Positions 22,881-47,562 of a stretch of DNA of 64,000 nucleotides are shown piece after piece. The position numbers were made by a program, and so were the translations under genes. The stretch's first letter is position 1. Each line of letters begins with the position of its first letter. Origin of the DNA: Phocoena phocoena. Taxonomy: Eukaryota > Chordata > Mammalia > Artiodactyla > Phocoenidae. The notes under the pieces were generated by a model. The model saw nothing but the letters and a program-made list of their open reading frames with translations. It was not told where the DNA came from and searched no databases. The DNA is taken from positions 115,584,697 to 115,648,696 of the forward strand of contig NC_089220.1 of the NCBI RefSeq assembly GCF_963924675.1, in the 5' to 3' direction.

Positions 22881-23869
22881 CTAAAACACCAGGGCTCACT
22901 CCTTCCATGAAGCTTCTCGTGACTACACCAGCCCAGCATGTGATCGTCGTCATAGCACAGGAAGGAGGCCAGGACCTTCCTTTGATGGTTAAGGAGATGA
23001 AGACCCTGAGAGACAATGGGCTTGCTCTAGGGAGCCTAGCAAGTCAGTGATAGAGCCTGGTCTAAAACCCATAAATCTTTATGTTGCTGTTTTCCTTTTT
23101 CGTTTGTTAATACAAAAGAATTACACGCTCGTTGTCAAAGTTACAGAAGTACATCAACGAGAAGGTGGAAGTAGACCTTTACCTTCATTCCCATGCCCCA
23201 GATTTGGGTTCACTATCATACTTCCAGACCCATTTTCTATATACAAACATTCATCCATCCATCTCTCTATCTAAACACACAGGCATTCATTCATTCATTC
23301 ATTGAACAGTGCTTTGAACACTCATTATGTGCCAAGCCTTTGGTAGAGCTAAGGATCCAATAGTAAATAAAGCAGACGTGGTTCCTGCTCAGGGAGGTCT
23401 CAGTATGACACGAGGTAAACAAACTGCAACGCAGAACAGGGACATCCTTAGAGTGGCAGACCTCCAACCCAGCTTTTCTGCCAAGGTGACCCTCAGGATG
23501 TCATCCAGGAAGAAGGAACTGTGTTTGCAAAAACCCTATGAGGTAGGGAAGAGGGTCTCATTGTAAGAGACCCTGATGAGAGGTCAGTGAGAGGAGGTGA
23601 GGCTGGGGAGGTGGGCAGGGCCCTGCATGCCATGGAGGAGCTGATTAGATATTGAAAGTGATGACATGATGCACTTCTGTTTTTACAGCAGTTTTTCTGG
23701 TTGCCGTGTAGAGTCTAGATGGGAGTATAGAACTGGGTTGGGGGACAAGAGAGAAAGCGGGGGACCGGTGAGGAGGCTTTTGTCGTCATGCAGGCAAGAG
23801 ATGATGGTGACTTGGCAGACCAGAGAGAGAAGCAGAGGTGGAGGGGAATAGAGAGAGTAAAGATATATC

Positions 23870-24185
23870 GGGTTGCCAAACTTTTTCTGTAAAGGGCCAG
23901 AAAGTAAATAGTTTAGGTTTTGTGACTATTGCGACTACTCGGTTCTGTTGTAGTGGAAAAGCAGCCACAGACAATATGAATGAATGAAGTGTGGCTGTGT
24001 GCCAATGAAACTATTTACGGATACTGAAATTTGAATTTCATGTGATTTCCATGTGTCATGAAATAGTCTTCTTCTTTTGATTTTCTAACCATTTAAAAAG
24101 GTAAACCTTGTCTTAACTGGTGAACTGAACAAAAGCACGTGGTGAGCTGGATTTGGTGTTGGGGCTGTAGTTTGCAGACCCTTGA
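23870..24185 (-). repeat. MER20-like hAT DNA transposon relic
   Basis: ggttgccaaactttttctgt, aaagggccagaaagtaaata, gaaaagcagccacagacaat and, at the end, tttgcagacccttga are the inverted-end and core text of a MER20-like non-autonomous hAT-Charlie element. The subfamily name is tentative. Confidence 0.65.
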
Positions 24186-24871
24186 GATATATTTTGGGGT
24201 CAGGGATGGCTGTTCTTGGCGATGGATTGTAAGGGTGTGAGAAATCAGGTTTCTGGCTTGATCAGAGGGGGTGGAATATGGTGCCTTTACGAAGTGGGAA
24301 GGGCTGGGGAGGAACAGGTTTGGGGGAGAAATCAAGAGTTTGAAGAGGGACATGTTAAGAGGGAGATGCCTGTGAGTCATTGGAACACAGATATTTAGGA
24401 GACAGTTGGGTTTAAGTTTGGAGCTCAGATGAGAGGTGTGGACTTGGAGAAGTAAATCTGGGAGTTGCCAGCATATAAATGATATTTAAAGCCATGGGAG
24501 TGGATGAAATCATCTAGGAAAAAATAGTAGAGAGAATTAAGGAGAGGGCCTAGGAGCAAGTTCCAGGGGGTTCAGTGTCAGAGAAGGAAGGGCCTGCACT
24601 GAAATATAGGAGGTGGAGCGAGAGGTAGGTGACTAGATCTTGGACCATGGGACCATTTATTAATATAGAAATTAGGTCATATAACTCACAATATTCTGTG
24701 TTCACATGACCTATGTCATGGGCTTATTTCCATGTAAGTACACCTTCTTTTGAAAGGCGGTATGCTATTCCATTATATACATGCACCATAATTAATGTAC
24801 CAGTTCCCTGTTGTTTTCCATTTTTGCTGCTGCCTGGGTGTCTTTGAGAATGGAGCTAGTGTTTCTGTAAA

Positions 24872-25196
24872 CCAGTCCCTGCCAACTATGGCCCCTGGGC
24901 CCAATCTTTTGCTGCTTGTTTTTGTATAGCCCAGAAGCTAAGAATGGTTTTTACATTTCTAATGGTTGAAAAAAAATCATGTGATTCATGAAAATTATAT
25001 GCAATTCAGTTCCGAGTGTCCATAAATAAAGTTCTATTGGAACACAGCTTTGCTCATGCATTTATGCACTGTCTCTGGCTGCTTTCCTGCTGTAAGGGCA
25101 GAGTCGAGCACTTGTGACAGATATGGGAGGGCCTGCAAAGCCTAAAACATTTGCTATCTGGACCTTCACAGAAGAAATTATGCTGACCCCTGCCTG
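24872..25196 (+). repeat. MER20-like hAT DNA transposon relic, opposite orientation
   Basis: Begins cagtccctgccaactatggc and passes through aataaagttctattggaaca, gtctctggctgctttcctgc and ctaaaacatttgctatctgg to atgctgacccctg. It is the reverse of the copy 0.7 kb to the left. Confidence 0.7.
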
Positions 25197-25429
25197 ACTC
25201 GATTCTACATCCAGAACCAGCAGTAGGTCCACACACAGGCTGAGCAGGGTATTTTGAGCATCTCCGGGAGGACACGATCTAGAGAAAAAATTCTTTGATG
25301 CCCGAAATTCTGCCATCAGCTCTTATTTTGAGTAAACCATTGCCCTTTTAAAACATCATCCTTTAAAATTCAAACCTCCTCTGCAAGGTTAACATTACAT
25401 ATGCATCAATTAATCAAAGGTTGGGCCTA

Positions 25430-25910
25430 CCTATGGCAACAATATTACTCCTCTACTTAAAACCCTTTCTTTCTTATCACCTACAAGCTAAATCCAAACA
25501 TGACCTCCTGTTCCAGCCCTGGCTTGCCCTTTAGCTTCTCCTCCTCCTGTGACCACCATCTTATATCTCCTGTCTGCCCACATGGAAGGGCCTGCATTCC
25601 TCCAGCCTCCCATGCTGCCTCCTTCCTCACTGCCTTTGCCTGGGTTTCTCCCAGTGCCTGGAATGGCCTTTCCCAGCCTGACCACCTGGGGAGCTTCAGG
25701 TCAATTTTAAAGGTTCACCTTTAGGGTTATCGTGCCTCTGAGGTACCTCCAAGTGGTCCTCACTGTATCTTAAGTAGTACACTGTACTGAACTACAGTGA
25801 TTTCTGTGCACTCCCCTATTGTAATGCAGGCTCCTTGAGGACAGAGACAGTTTAGTCCTCTCTCTGTCCCCATTGCCTGCCTAACAGGCACTCAGTGAAG
25901 AGTTAAGTGA
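25430..25910 (+). repeat. L2-like 3' end
   Basis: cctctacttaaaaccctttc, taaatccaaacatgacct, cctggaatggcctttcccag and gctccttgaggacagagac appear in the order seen in L2 3' ends. Its right part lies in the duplicated block shared with 29.58 kb. Confidence 0.65.
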
Positions 25911-26075
25911 ATAGCTAAATACACGAATGAACGTATATTCAAGGACTCCTTCGGTTGTAGATAATAGAAACCTGGCTCAAACTGGCTTAAGGGAAAAAAA
26001 GAGATTGCTCACGTATCTGGGCAGTCTGGTACAGCTTGCTTCAGGCATAGGGGCTGAAATGTTGTTTTCGGGGCT
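25668..26075 (+). repeat. intron 1 duplication, copy A
   Basis: This block and 29577-30015 align over about 400 bases with scattered changes and small gaps; shared stretches include tttagggttatc, ctcactgtatct, gatttctgtgcact, ttcaaggactccttc and gtacagcttgcttcaggcat. The blocks run across the end of an L2-like piece into a different repeat, and the junction is shared. Confidence 0.75.
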
Positions 26076-27538
26076 CAGTATCCCTCCTGCCTTCACCTCT
26101 GCCTCTGTATCTGTTTGGATCAATTCTTTAGGTTATTGCTAGCTGATAGATTCATTGCCAACAGCGCCAGACCACATCCTTCTTAGCAACCTCGGCAAGA
26201 AAAGAGTGTTTTCTGAGAGCTCCAGCAGCAAAGCCCTGGGAGGTCTCTGATTGGGTGTGGCTTGGCTCACAGGCTCATTCCCAAGCAAATCACTGAGTAG
26301 GGGCAGGGCGGGCATCCTCCAGTACGCTGGGTCTGGTCACACGCCGAGGGCTGAGGCTGGGGATCAGCCCCACCAGCACCAAATGGACTGGGTTCCCTGC
26401 AGGAAAGCGGAGCCCTGTCATCACAAGGAGCCAGCCTAGAACGAGAGGGGGGCACTCTAGCAGAAAGGATGAGGAACAAAATAAGAGTATCAAGACTGAC
26501 TAGTGAAGGTAGAGAAGGTCTGCGCAGCATCTGTTTTGCTTCTGTATCAAGGAAAGAAGGGACAGAAGCTGTTAAGAAGGAACCCAAGTTCAGGCCAAGA
26601 GGGGAGGTGATAATCTGCTTTAAATGGATTTGTCTTCTGGCCCCTAGGATTGCTGAGTGAATTTGGAGATAAGATCTCTGAGAAGCGATCAGGGATATTT
26701 CAGGACAAATGGGGTAGACAGTGGGGGCGGGGGGAGGGGGAAGGTGTGGGTCGCAACATTCCAGTTTCCCACTGTGTACAGAATCAATCCAGGGTCCCTA
26801 ACCGACCCCTGAGCACCTCCCTTGCCTCATCTCCTGACTGCCTCTCCTCGGTGTCCCCGTCTTCCCAGAATATGCTGTGGGTGCTTGCTGCTCCGTGGCT
26901 TTGCCTGTGCCAGACAGCTGAAATGTCTCCTCCTCTAGGAGGTCCAGCTAAACCTCCCCACTCCTCCATGAAGTGCTTGACCCTCCGTTCCCGTAATACC
27001 TGCTATAAACCTGCATCATGTTTGTTGTGTGAATGGATAAATGAATGCTGGAAGACCCAAGATGGGCAAATAACCAGTTTTATGGGGAATAAGGTAGATT
27101 ATGGGAAGAACAGATTGGTGACCTTAATCCCTGACAAAACCCTGGAACTAATTGTCAATTGAGCACTTGAGGAAGAGTCCAGTTTCTTCAAATGAGCCTT
27201 TTTTCTGGTTCTTCTCCACTTGAGTGGTCCCCTGCCAGAAGCGGTGACACTTTGGGGATGAGAAAGATGGGCAGCTGGGTGAGTGGCAGCACAAGTAGGA
27301 AAATTTGTGACCCCAAAGCCCTGAATAGTAGATGGACGTTGATCCTGGGGCAGACCCTAGGGCTGTACGGGTTTCCTGTTCCTGTCCTCTCCCTGAGGGC
27401 CTTGATGACACAAGAAACAAAGTGGGAAGAGGAGGGCAACCTTTTTAGATAAATTCATTTGTTCTCTTCTTCATCCACCAAAAATTATTGAGCACCTTCT
27501 ATGCACCAGGTACTGTCAAAACAGTACTTCAAAAATGG

Positions 27539-27580
27539 CATGGTTACATAACATCGTGGCATGGTTACATAACACTGTGA
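27539..27580 (+). repeat. two-copy 21-bp tandem repeat
   Basis: catggttacataacatcgtgg is followed at once by catggttacataacactgtga. It lies just before the SINE at 27626. Confidence 0.85.
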
Positions 27581-27625
27581 CTGCACTTAATGCCACCAAA
27601 TTGTACACTTAAAAAGGGTTAAAAT

Positions 27626-27747
27626 GGGAATTCCCTGGGGGTCAAGTTGTTAGGACTACACGCTTTCGCTGCCAAGGGTCCAGGTTCGATCCCTGGTTGG
27701 GGAACTAAGATCCCACAAGCCATGGGGTGAGGCAAAAAAGAAGAAGA
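27626..27747 (+). mobile_element. older tRNA-derived SINE
   Basis: Starts gggaattccctgggggtcaa, has a clear pol III B box (ggttcgatccc) and ends in an A-rich tail. Flanks aaaaagggttaaaatgg and aaaaggttcaaattgg are a probable target duplication. Confidence 0.85.
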
Positions 27748-28829
27748 AAAGGTTCAAATTGGTAAACTTCATGTTGTGTGTATTTTGCCATAATTAAAAA
27801 ATATATATCATGGCAGTTGGAGTGAGGGACTCAGCTTAACTGAATGAAATGTAACAGTAACAAATGAGACATCCTATAAAGCTCCGCCCCTTCCCTGGAT
27901 TTTTCAGAAGAGGATGGCAGAGATGTGGATCTGCAGCAATGCGAGCAAATGACTTCTGCTTGTTGGCCACAGATTTGACAGTCTATTATTTTGGGTTGTT
28001 TTGGAGAAAAATGTGGCATGGCTGCCCAATATGACCTCTACCAGGGAGAGGAAGATCCAATACTTGCAGGGCTGTTATAAGGGAGGGGGCAGACTTGTTC
28101 TGCATGGTCCAAGGGGTCGAATGAGGAATGATACGGGCTGACAGACTTTGGCTCAGTAAAAGGTAGAGCTTTCCACCAATGAGAGCTGCTCAAAAGCCAG
28201 TGGAGTTCTTTGGGAGGTAGTGGGTGCCCATCCCTAGAGGGAGCAAACAGAGGTTGTGGGAGTGGCCAGAGAAAGGTTCCCCGTTCTGCGACCTGACCGT
28301 TAACTTCTGCATCTTCTTCAGAATTTGTCTGGTGGCGGTGGGGGGTGGGGGGGGGCTCTTCTCATTCCATGAGCTCCCTCAGTGATCCCAACTTTGGCTT
28401 CCATGAATAGCTCCCCCGTCCTGTTCTGAGTTCCAGCTCTGTGTGTCCAGGAATCCATCAAACATTTTGTCACGGATGATCCATTCCAAGCCCAGTCAGA
28501 ATTGTTCTTCCCCCTCATTTCCAGGTCTCCCCATCTTCTGTGTGTGACACATGCACCCATTGGTTGAAGCCTTCAGTACATCCTTGGCTCTTCCAGCCCC
28601 TCGCGTACAAACAATCCCTAAGACAGTCATGTCTACCCTTGAAATATCTCCTAAGCTGTGCCCAGGTATCATTAAGTGACTCTTATGAGGTAGTGTTCAG
28701 TTCATGTTTTGAAACACCTTTTCTAGATGTGGTTTCCTTTTGCTGCTCTGAGCAGTAGCAATTTTCACGGGGTGGGAAGAGGGGGAAGAGAAGGCGGGAG
28801 AGGAAGGGAGGGATGAGTCCCTAAATTAG

Positions 28830-29230
28830 TCACTTCAGATGCTGTAAGAAAGACCCAAAATAACGGTGACGCTAGAACAGATGCTTATTGTCACCCAAGC
28901 GACAGTCCGGGTATGTCCAGTGCTGATACTGCAGCCACTCAGGGGCCTTCTGTCCTGCTGTTCTGCAGTCCCCAGGGTGTTGCCTTTGGCAGCTTGGTCC
29001 TAGATAGCTCACCACAGCTGTGTTCCAGCCAGTGGGAAGGGGGAGGAGGAGAGAGAGGGTATGCTCCTTCTCTTTAAAGGCATGCCCCAGAAGTTGTACA
29101 CCTCAGTTCCTCCCACATCCTATTAACCAGAAAATGATCACATGGCCATACCCTGCCGCAAGGCAGGCTGGGATCTGTAGTCTTTAGCCAGGAGGCCCTG
29201 TGCCTAACAAAATATTCTACAGAAGAGGAG
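28830..29230 (-). repeat. old interspersed repeat, family not assigned
   Basis: gtaagaaagacccaaaataac, ccccagaagttgtacacctc, ccagaaaatgatcacatggc and ctgggatctgtagtctttag are familiar from a common old mammalian repeat; I cannot name it with confidence. The strand given is a guess. Confidence 0.5.
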
Positions 29231-29389
29231 AAGAATAGATGTAAGGGGAACACTAGTGGTTTCTACCACAGTCATTTTGTACGTTTCAGTGTGACCTGCA
29301 TGGCAGTTAATTGGCTAGACCTTAAGGATAGAGTACATGAAGGCTTAAGGTACTAATGAAGTTCCATTAGCATCCAGTAAAGCGTTTTT

Positions 29390-29500
29390 TTTCTTTTATA
29401 GACGGGAACATGGAGCTCAGAGAGGGGAAGTTACCTATTAAGACTGCACAGCAAAGTGTCAGAAGTGGGACTAGAACCCAAACTTTGGGCTCACTTTTTA
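29390..29500 (-). repeat. MIR relic, antisense
   Basis: cgggaacatggagctcagag, aggggaagttacctattaag and gggactagaacccaaacttt fit antisense MIR. Confidence 0.7.
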
Positions 29501-29576
29501 CTGTTTCAAAGAGATCTGGCTGAGAGGCTGACAAGCAGTGCCAGGAGGACAGGTCTCTTGGGGCTGGGGAGAGACC

Positions 29577-30015
29577 ACTTTCCCAGCCTGTCTACCTGCG
29601 GAGCTGCTCATCATGTGTCAGCACTCAGCTTTAGGGTTATCATATCTCAGAGGTGCCTCCAAATAGCCCTCACTGTATCTGAAATAGCACTCTGTATGGA
29701 ACTGAGGTGATTTCTGTGCACTTCCCTATTGATGCAAGACAGACGCAGCTTAGTCCTCTGTTCCCAGTGCCTGCCTACCAGGGACTTGGTGAATAGTTAA
29801 GTGAATAACTAAATACACAAATGAATGTATATTCAAGGACTCCTTCAATTGCAGGTAATAGAAACTTAGCTCAAACTGGCCTGGCGGGGGGTGGGGGTGG
29901 GGTGGGTGGGGGGGGTGGGGGAATGATTGGCTCAAGTATCTGGGCAGTCTAGGTGTACAGCTTGCTTCAGGCATAGCTGGATCCAGGGGCTTAACTGCTG
30001 TTTTCAGAAGCTGTG
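29577..30015 (+). repeat. intron 1 duplication, copy B, with G-rich expansion
   Basis: The second copy of the block at 25668-26075, in the same orientation and 3.9 kb away. Where copy A has a short A-rich stretch, this copy has a 38-base G/T-only run (29885-29922). Confidence 0.75.
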
Positions 30016-32289
30016 CTGCTATCCTATGCTGGCTAGCAAAGATTGACACAGGTTATGTGGCTTGACCCTTCTTGCCCTCTCCGTGGGAAATGTTGTCCAA
30101 GCAGCCCCGGCAGGAATTGGGAAGAGGCAGGGGGTTAAGAGAATATGGGGTGCTATTGGTGGTCATGGTAGGGGCAAGGAGTTCCTCTTGGATATCCCCA
30201 GGTCCAGGGCATCTTGGTAAAGAACCCGGCCTCAGCCCTTGATCTTTGGTTTTGGGTTTATGAGGGTACATCTTGGATCATCTCTTGGGAGCTTCCCTGT
30301 GGCTCCACCTCTGCTGAGGTTGGATGCACTTACTGTACCCTCAGGCCAAGGGTGACCTGGCCCCCTCACTCCTGCTCCTCTGGGAAAGCCAAGGCACCCT
30401 GTGGTCTTTCCTGGCAGGGTTCTGTGGAGTTCCTGCATTCGGCAGGGTGGGGGGTGGGGTGGGGTGGGGAGGAAGAACCTTCTGCTGACTCACTGGGAGG
30501 GGCGGTACATGCTGACTCCAGGGCAGGTCCTGCCTGGGGATGACAATTCCCCTTTGTAGAAAAGGTGGGCAACGTAGTATGAATGCAGCGTGAGGTCTGT
30601 GTGTCTCCATGGGGCTCTGCGTACTAGGCAGCCCATCTGTCCCACTGGTCACAGGCCATACTCTCATTCCCTGGCAACATCTTGTCTCTGAGATGTGTTT
30701 CTCCCTCCTGCCTTCAGCTCTGGGAGCCCAGCTGTCGGGGTGGGAGTCTCTTGGTGTCCTCGGTTCTGGTGTGTCAAGGGCTTCTCCCCAGGGAAAGCAC
30801 GAGAGTGGGAACTTCCCTGAGTCCAGAGTCTAGGAAGGGAGTTGAAGGGAGCAAATCCAATGCCCACCCCTGCGAACCTCTCATCCTCCCTCTGGAGGGA
30901 AGGACAGCTCGACCCTTGGGGAACCTGATAGGTCTGGTCGGAAGAGAGGTGCTCCCTGACCTCCCCACATTCGTGGAGGTGGCAGGCAGTCCCAAGCGAC
31001 CCTGGCAAGTACAACCCAGTGGCAGGAATTAGCTTGATGGATGAAGGAGAAGTCATAAGAAAGGTCTTGAGTACAAGGCAGAGCCCTGTGGGTTTACTCC
31101 CGTGGTAAATAGGGAACCATGAGAGGTGCCTGTGGGGGAAGGTTGTGAGCAGATTCCTACCTCAGGTCCTAAGATGAGACATGTAAAATGTGGGGTTGTC
31201 AGGGATGGACTGGAGGGTCCCAGGAGGATCACGGGAGTGCTGGTCGCACAGGTCAGGGTGGGAGACGGTGGGCATGGGCACCAGTGGGAAGGGTGAGGGA
31301 GGCCCAGGAAAGACAGGCCTTGGTTCTGTCTGGGGGTGAAAGAAAGGAAGGGAGACTCGGAATCTGGGAGTTTCTTAACCTTAGTCCCTGTGATTCCCTC
31401 AGTGGGCAGGCAAGCATGGCAGGCCGCTGCCTGCCAGCACTTCCTCTGGGCCGTGGTGGCCCTTGTAGGCAGGATGTGGTGCCCGCCAAGGGTGACTTTA
31501 TGAATGGAGCGTGAAGGCTGCTGACTCAGCAGGTGGCAAGGCTTTGAGGCCGCCAGGTTTGGACCGGAAGTGTCTGGGAAGGAAGTGGCTGCTCAGGGCT
31601 TCCCCGCCGCGGACAGCTGGGGGTGGAGGATGTGCTGGGCAGGATGCACCCGGCTTGGCTAAGGGACTCCCTCAGCTCAGCTGCTGGGTGTGTGTGTGGG
31701 TGGGGTGGGGAGTGGGGTGCTAGGCTGGGATTGGGAGGGTTGAGGCTGGGTGCCTGTGACTGGAATTGGTGCTAATGGCTGTTGATGACATTTGCTCCCT
31801 GGAAGGGCAGAGAGGTGTGTCAGGAGGTGGGGAACTCGAACCCTTCTCATCTGTGCTCTCTGGCAAATTACATCACACTAACGAAGTCCCCTCCCTTATC
31901 TGGGCTTTAATTTTTTTCTTCTTGCAAAATGGGACCAAGTCAGGCAGCCCCGCTCCCTGGGTGGTTTTGGAGAATGTGAAACCTTTTGTATTTTTGTGAA
32001 ATCGTGTTGGATAGCATGAATCGACCCTGGTGACGTGGTTTGGTCAGGAGGTGGCACAAACAATCAGGCAGCGGCTGTGGGACACAGGGAGAAGGCGGAC
32101 AGCTTGGTGGGGCTGGGGGCGGGCAGAAGGGCAGCCAGGGCCAGGAGCGGGGCTGGACCCGGGGAGGTCTGGGCCTCCCTGGCTCAGGTCTGACGTGTAG
32201 TCACAGAAATACCTCACTCGGTCCTGACTCCGCTTGGGGGGTCAGCCCCAGTCCAGGCCTCGTCCATTTCTGATCGGTCTTGGGTACTC

Positions 32290-32765
32290 ACTACACACAG
32301 GTTAAACTAGCCAGTGTCCTGTCCCTTCAGCCCCGTACTCATATACCAGGCTGCCTTCTAGAAGTCTCACCTGGAAGTTCCTGCACAAACACTGCTCACT
32401 GTACGTGCCCTACACCGAACCCTTCCACAATCTCTGTCTCCGTGAGTGTCCCACCTGGTCACTGGGCTCAAAACCATGGACACCCTGACTGCTCCCTCTC
32501 TCTCTCCCCTGTCCTACCATGCTGTCGCTTTCTCCCAGACCTGCTTTGTCTCTTCTGTCCAGCTTTTCTCATTTATCCTGCACATGCTGTCAGAGTAATC
32601 TTTAGGAACCACAGCTCTGACCATATCCTTTCCTCTATTCCAGAACCTTCAGCGGCTCCCAGCTGCCTTTAGGATAAACTTTCAACCTCTTAGCCAATCT
32701 CTAAGTCTTATTCTCCCATACCAGCTGTTGTCTTGAGCCAAACCAATCCGTGTACATCCTTGGCC
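32290..32765 (+). repeat. L2-like relic
   Basis: tgaccatatcctttcctcta, ccttcagcggctcccagctg, cctttaggataaactttcaa and cctcttagccaatctctaag match the usual L2 3' order. Confidence 0.65.
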
Positions 32766-33131
32766 TGAGCAGGCAGACTTGCCTTTACTAGCTGCCTTGC
32801 CTCTCCTTCCTTTTGTTTGCATACCAACATCTTAGAAGGGGTGGGTCCCAGCTGCCCACTGCCCTGCTCCCCTGATCCAGCCTCCCCAGTGACTCACTCC
32901 CCTCCTGCCAGCATCTCTCAAAATATCCCTCAGCAGGGAGCCTTGTGCGGGTATAGGAGGGAGGACCTCCCAGCGAGCAGTTGCAGCCTTCCACCAAGCT
33001 GGTCCAGGGGAGATGAGGTGAGAGAGGGCCTGGGGAGGACGTTTTGAGACAAAGGCCTCGCTTCCTCTTCCTCGCAGGCAGGGGCAGCCTTCCACCACGG
33101 AGAGCCCAGCTGTCAGCTGCCTCACGGGAAG

Positions 33132-46184
<13,053 letters not shown>

Positions 46185-46311
46185 CCACGAGGACCAGGGA
46201 GCTGCTGCCCTGCCCTGGGGCTCCCACCTCTGGCTGCACTGGGGCTTCAGTGTGAGCCCTAGGCTGGGGGCTTCTCTGCCCTTAAAAGATGGCTTCTACT
46301 CTAGCGGGTCT

Positions 46312-46510
46312 ACTCATTCTGCAAAGGACACGATACATAGACCTCCCCGCAGCCTTATTTCTCCGATGGACATGATTCCCAAGTCATCCTGCTGCCTTAT
46401 TTCTCCAGTGACATGATACATAAATCATCCTGCCGCCTTATTTCTCCAATGGATATGCTACATGGACCAGCTGGCTGCCTTTTTTCTTCAAAGATGTGAT
46501 ACACAGTCAC
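46312..46510 (+). repeat. tandem repeat in CD276 3' UTR, period 40-42 bp
   Basis: Four to five imperfect units follow each other. Each core has ccttatttctcc, then a gga/gtgacatgatacat-like stretch, then a tcatcctgcng-like end; cores start near 46352, 46394, 46435 and 46477, with a weaker partial unit before them. Units differ at many sites, so the repeat is old. Confidence 0.85.
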
Positions 46511-47541
46511 CAATTATCACTTCTCAGCCTTTTCTCCCACCTGCCCGTAATTCTGTCTCCTCTGACAGGGCCACTGCAGCCTTAGCATTTCCTCGAGTCT
46601 AGAGGCTGCTCCTGCTCTGTCCCTAAAGTTGGCCTTTCCCCTGTCCTACTAAGTGAAGACAGGGCCCCTCCCCCAGGCATGCAGACATGCAGGTACACGT
46701 GCTGGAACACGTGAAGACCTCCCCTGGCCCCGTCTCTTCTGTGGCGCCCTGGGCTGTGCCCTGTGAGCCCCACCTTCTGCCCGCCCTCCCCACGGGAAGC
46801 ACGTGCTGGTCACACTGGGTCTCTGGGCGGCTGTGTGGGCCCCCTTGGGGTCAGCTTCTGTCCCTCTGCTTTTCCTGACTTCCCTTTCGTTTATCCACTC
46901 AAGGAATGTTCACTGAGCATCTATGGGGTGTCAGCGCTATGTTAGGTGCTGGGGACCCCACATGAGAAGACAAGCCCCTCCCTAAGGAGCTTGCCCTTCA
47001 GCTGGGAAACCCGTGAGGAAAGAGTGGTTGTGAGGGGCTCCTGCCTGGCTCGCTACTGTACTCCTCTCCTGTACTGCATTTCCCTGGATACCTCACTCCC
47101 ATCCCATCCCTAATCCTTACCCAGAACAGAGGGTGGGGGCAGAAACCTGGAGAGAGGGACAAAGCCTCTCACCACGACTGGAGAATCTGATGGTTTCCAA
47201 AGTGTCTTTCTAGGCATGAGCAGGGGGGCAGGCGGCCAAGGCCTGACAGACCCCGGGAAGCTGAGAGCCGCAGCACAGGGGAAGCCTGGGGCCTCTCCTC
47301 GCTGGCTGGAGCTTGGGGGCAGGGACAGCCCCCTCTCCCACCATGGTGCTATTCTGGGGCTGGGCAGCCACTTCCTGGCTTGTCTCTGGCCGGTCCCCAG
47401 CCTCCAGTGGAGTAAACTTCTGATGATCTGATGTCCTCTTGTTGACATCCCTCCCTTCACCAGGAATGAAAGATGTGGGGATTTCTAATTTAAATATGGG
47501 ACTCTGAGGAACTTTGTTAACTGGTGGTGTATTTTGGGAAA

Positions 47542-47547
47542 AATAAA
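47542..47547 (+). terminator. CD276: poly(A) signal AATAAA of CD276
   Basis: A canonical AATAAA is followed within 20-50 bases by T-rich and TG-rich sequence (ctttttctctg, aatgtgtgg), as expected for cleavage near 47560. It lies 1.36 kb after the stop codon. Confidence 0.85.
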
Positions 47548-47562
47548 CGCCTTTGTAGAAAG

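Larger units (their letters stand above)
17403..33077 (+). other. CD276: CD276 intron 1
   Basis: A 15.7 kb intron between the CpG-island exon and the signal-peptide exon. It contains antisense MIR-like relics, MER20-like elements, L2 fragments, one tRNA SINE, a TG repeat, a diverged duplication (25.67 and 29.58 kb) and several G-rich runs. In 17410-20140 I see no clear repeat or gene. No coding exon is supported inside it. Confidence 0.85.
46185..47562 (+). other. CD276: CD276 3' UTR
   Basis: The untranslated part of exon 10 runs about 1.4 kb to the AATAAA at 47542-47547. It holds a diverged 40-42 bp tandem repeat at about 46312-46510. Near 46888-46960 there is a fragment like an old interspersed repeat (tccactcaaggaatgttcactgagca). 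Whether other poly(A) sites are used cannot be seen. Confidence 0.85.

Noticed and set aside
27626..27747. tRNA gene, because of the good B box ggttcgatccc
   Set aside because: The sequence does not fold into a tRNA cloverleaf, has a SINE body and A-rich tail, and is flanked by a target duplication.
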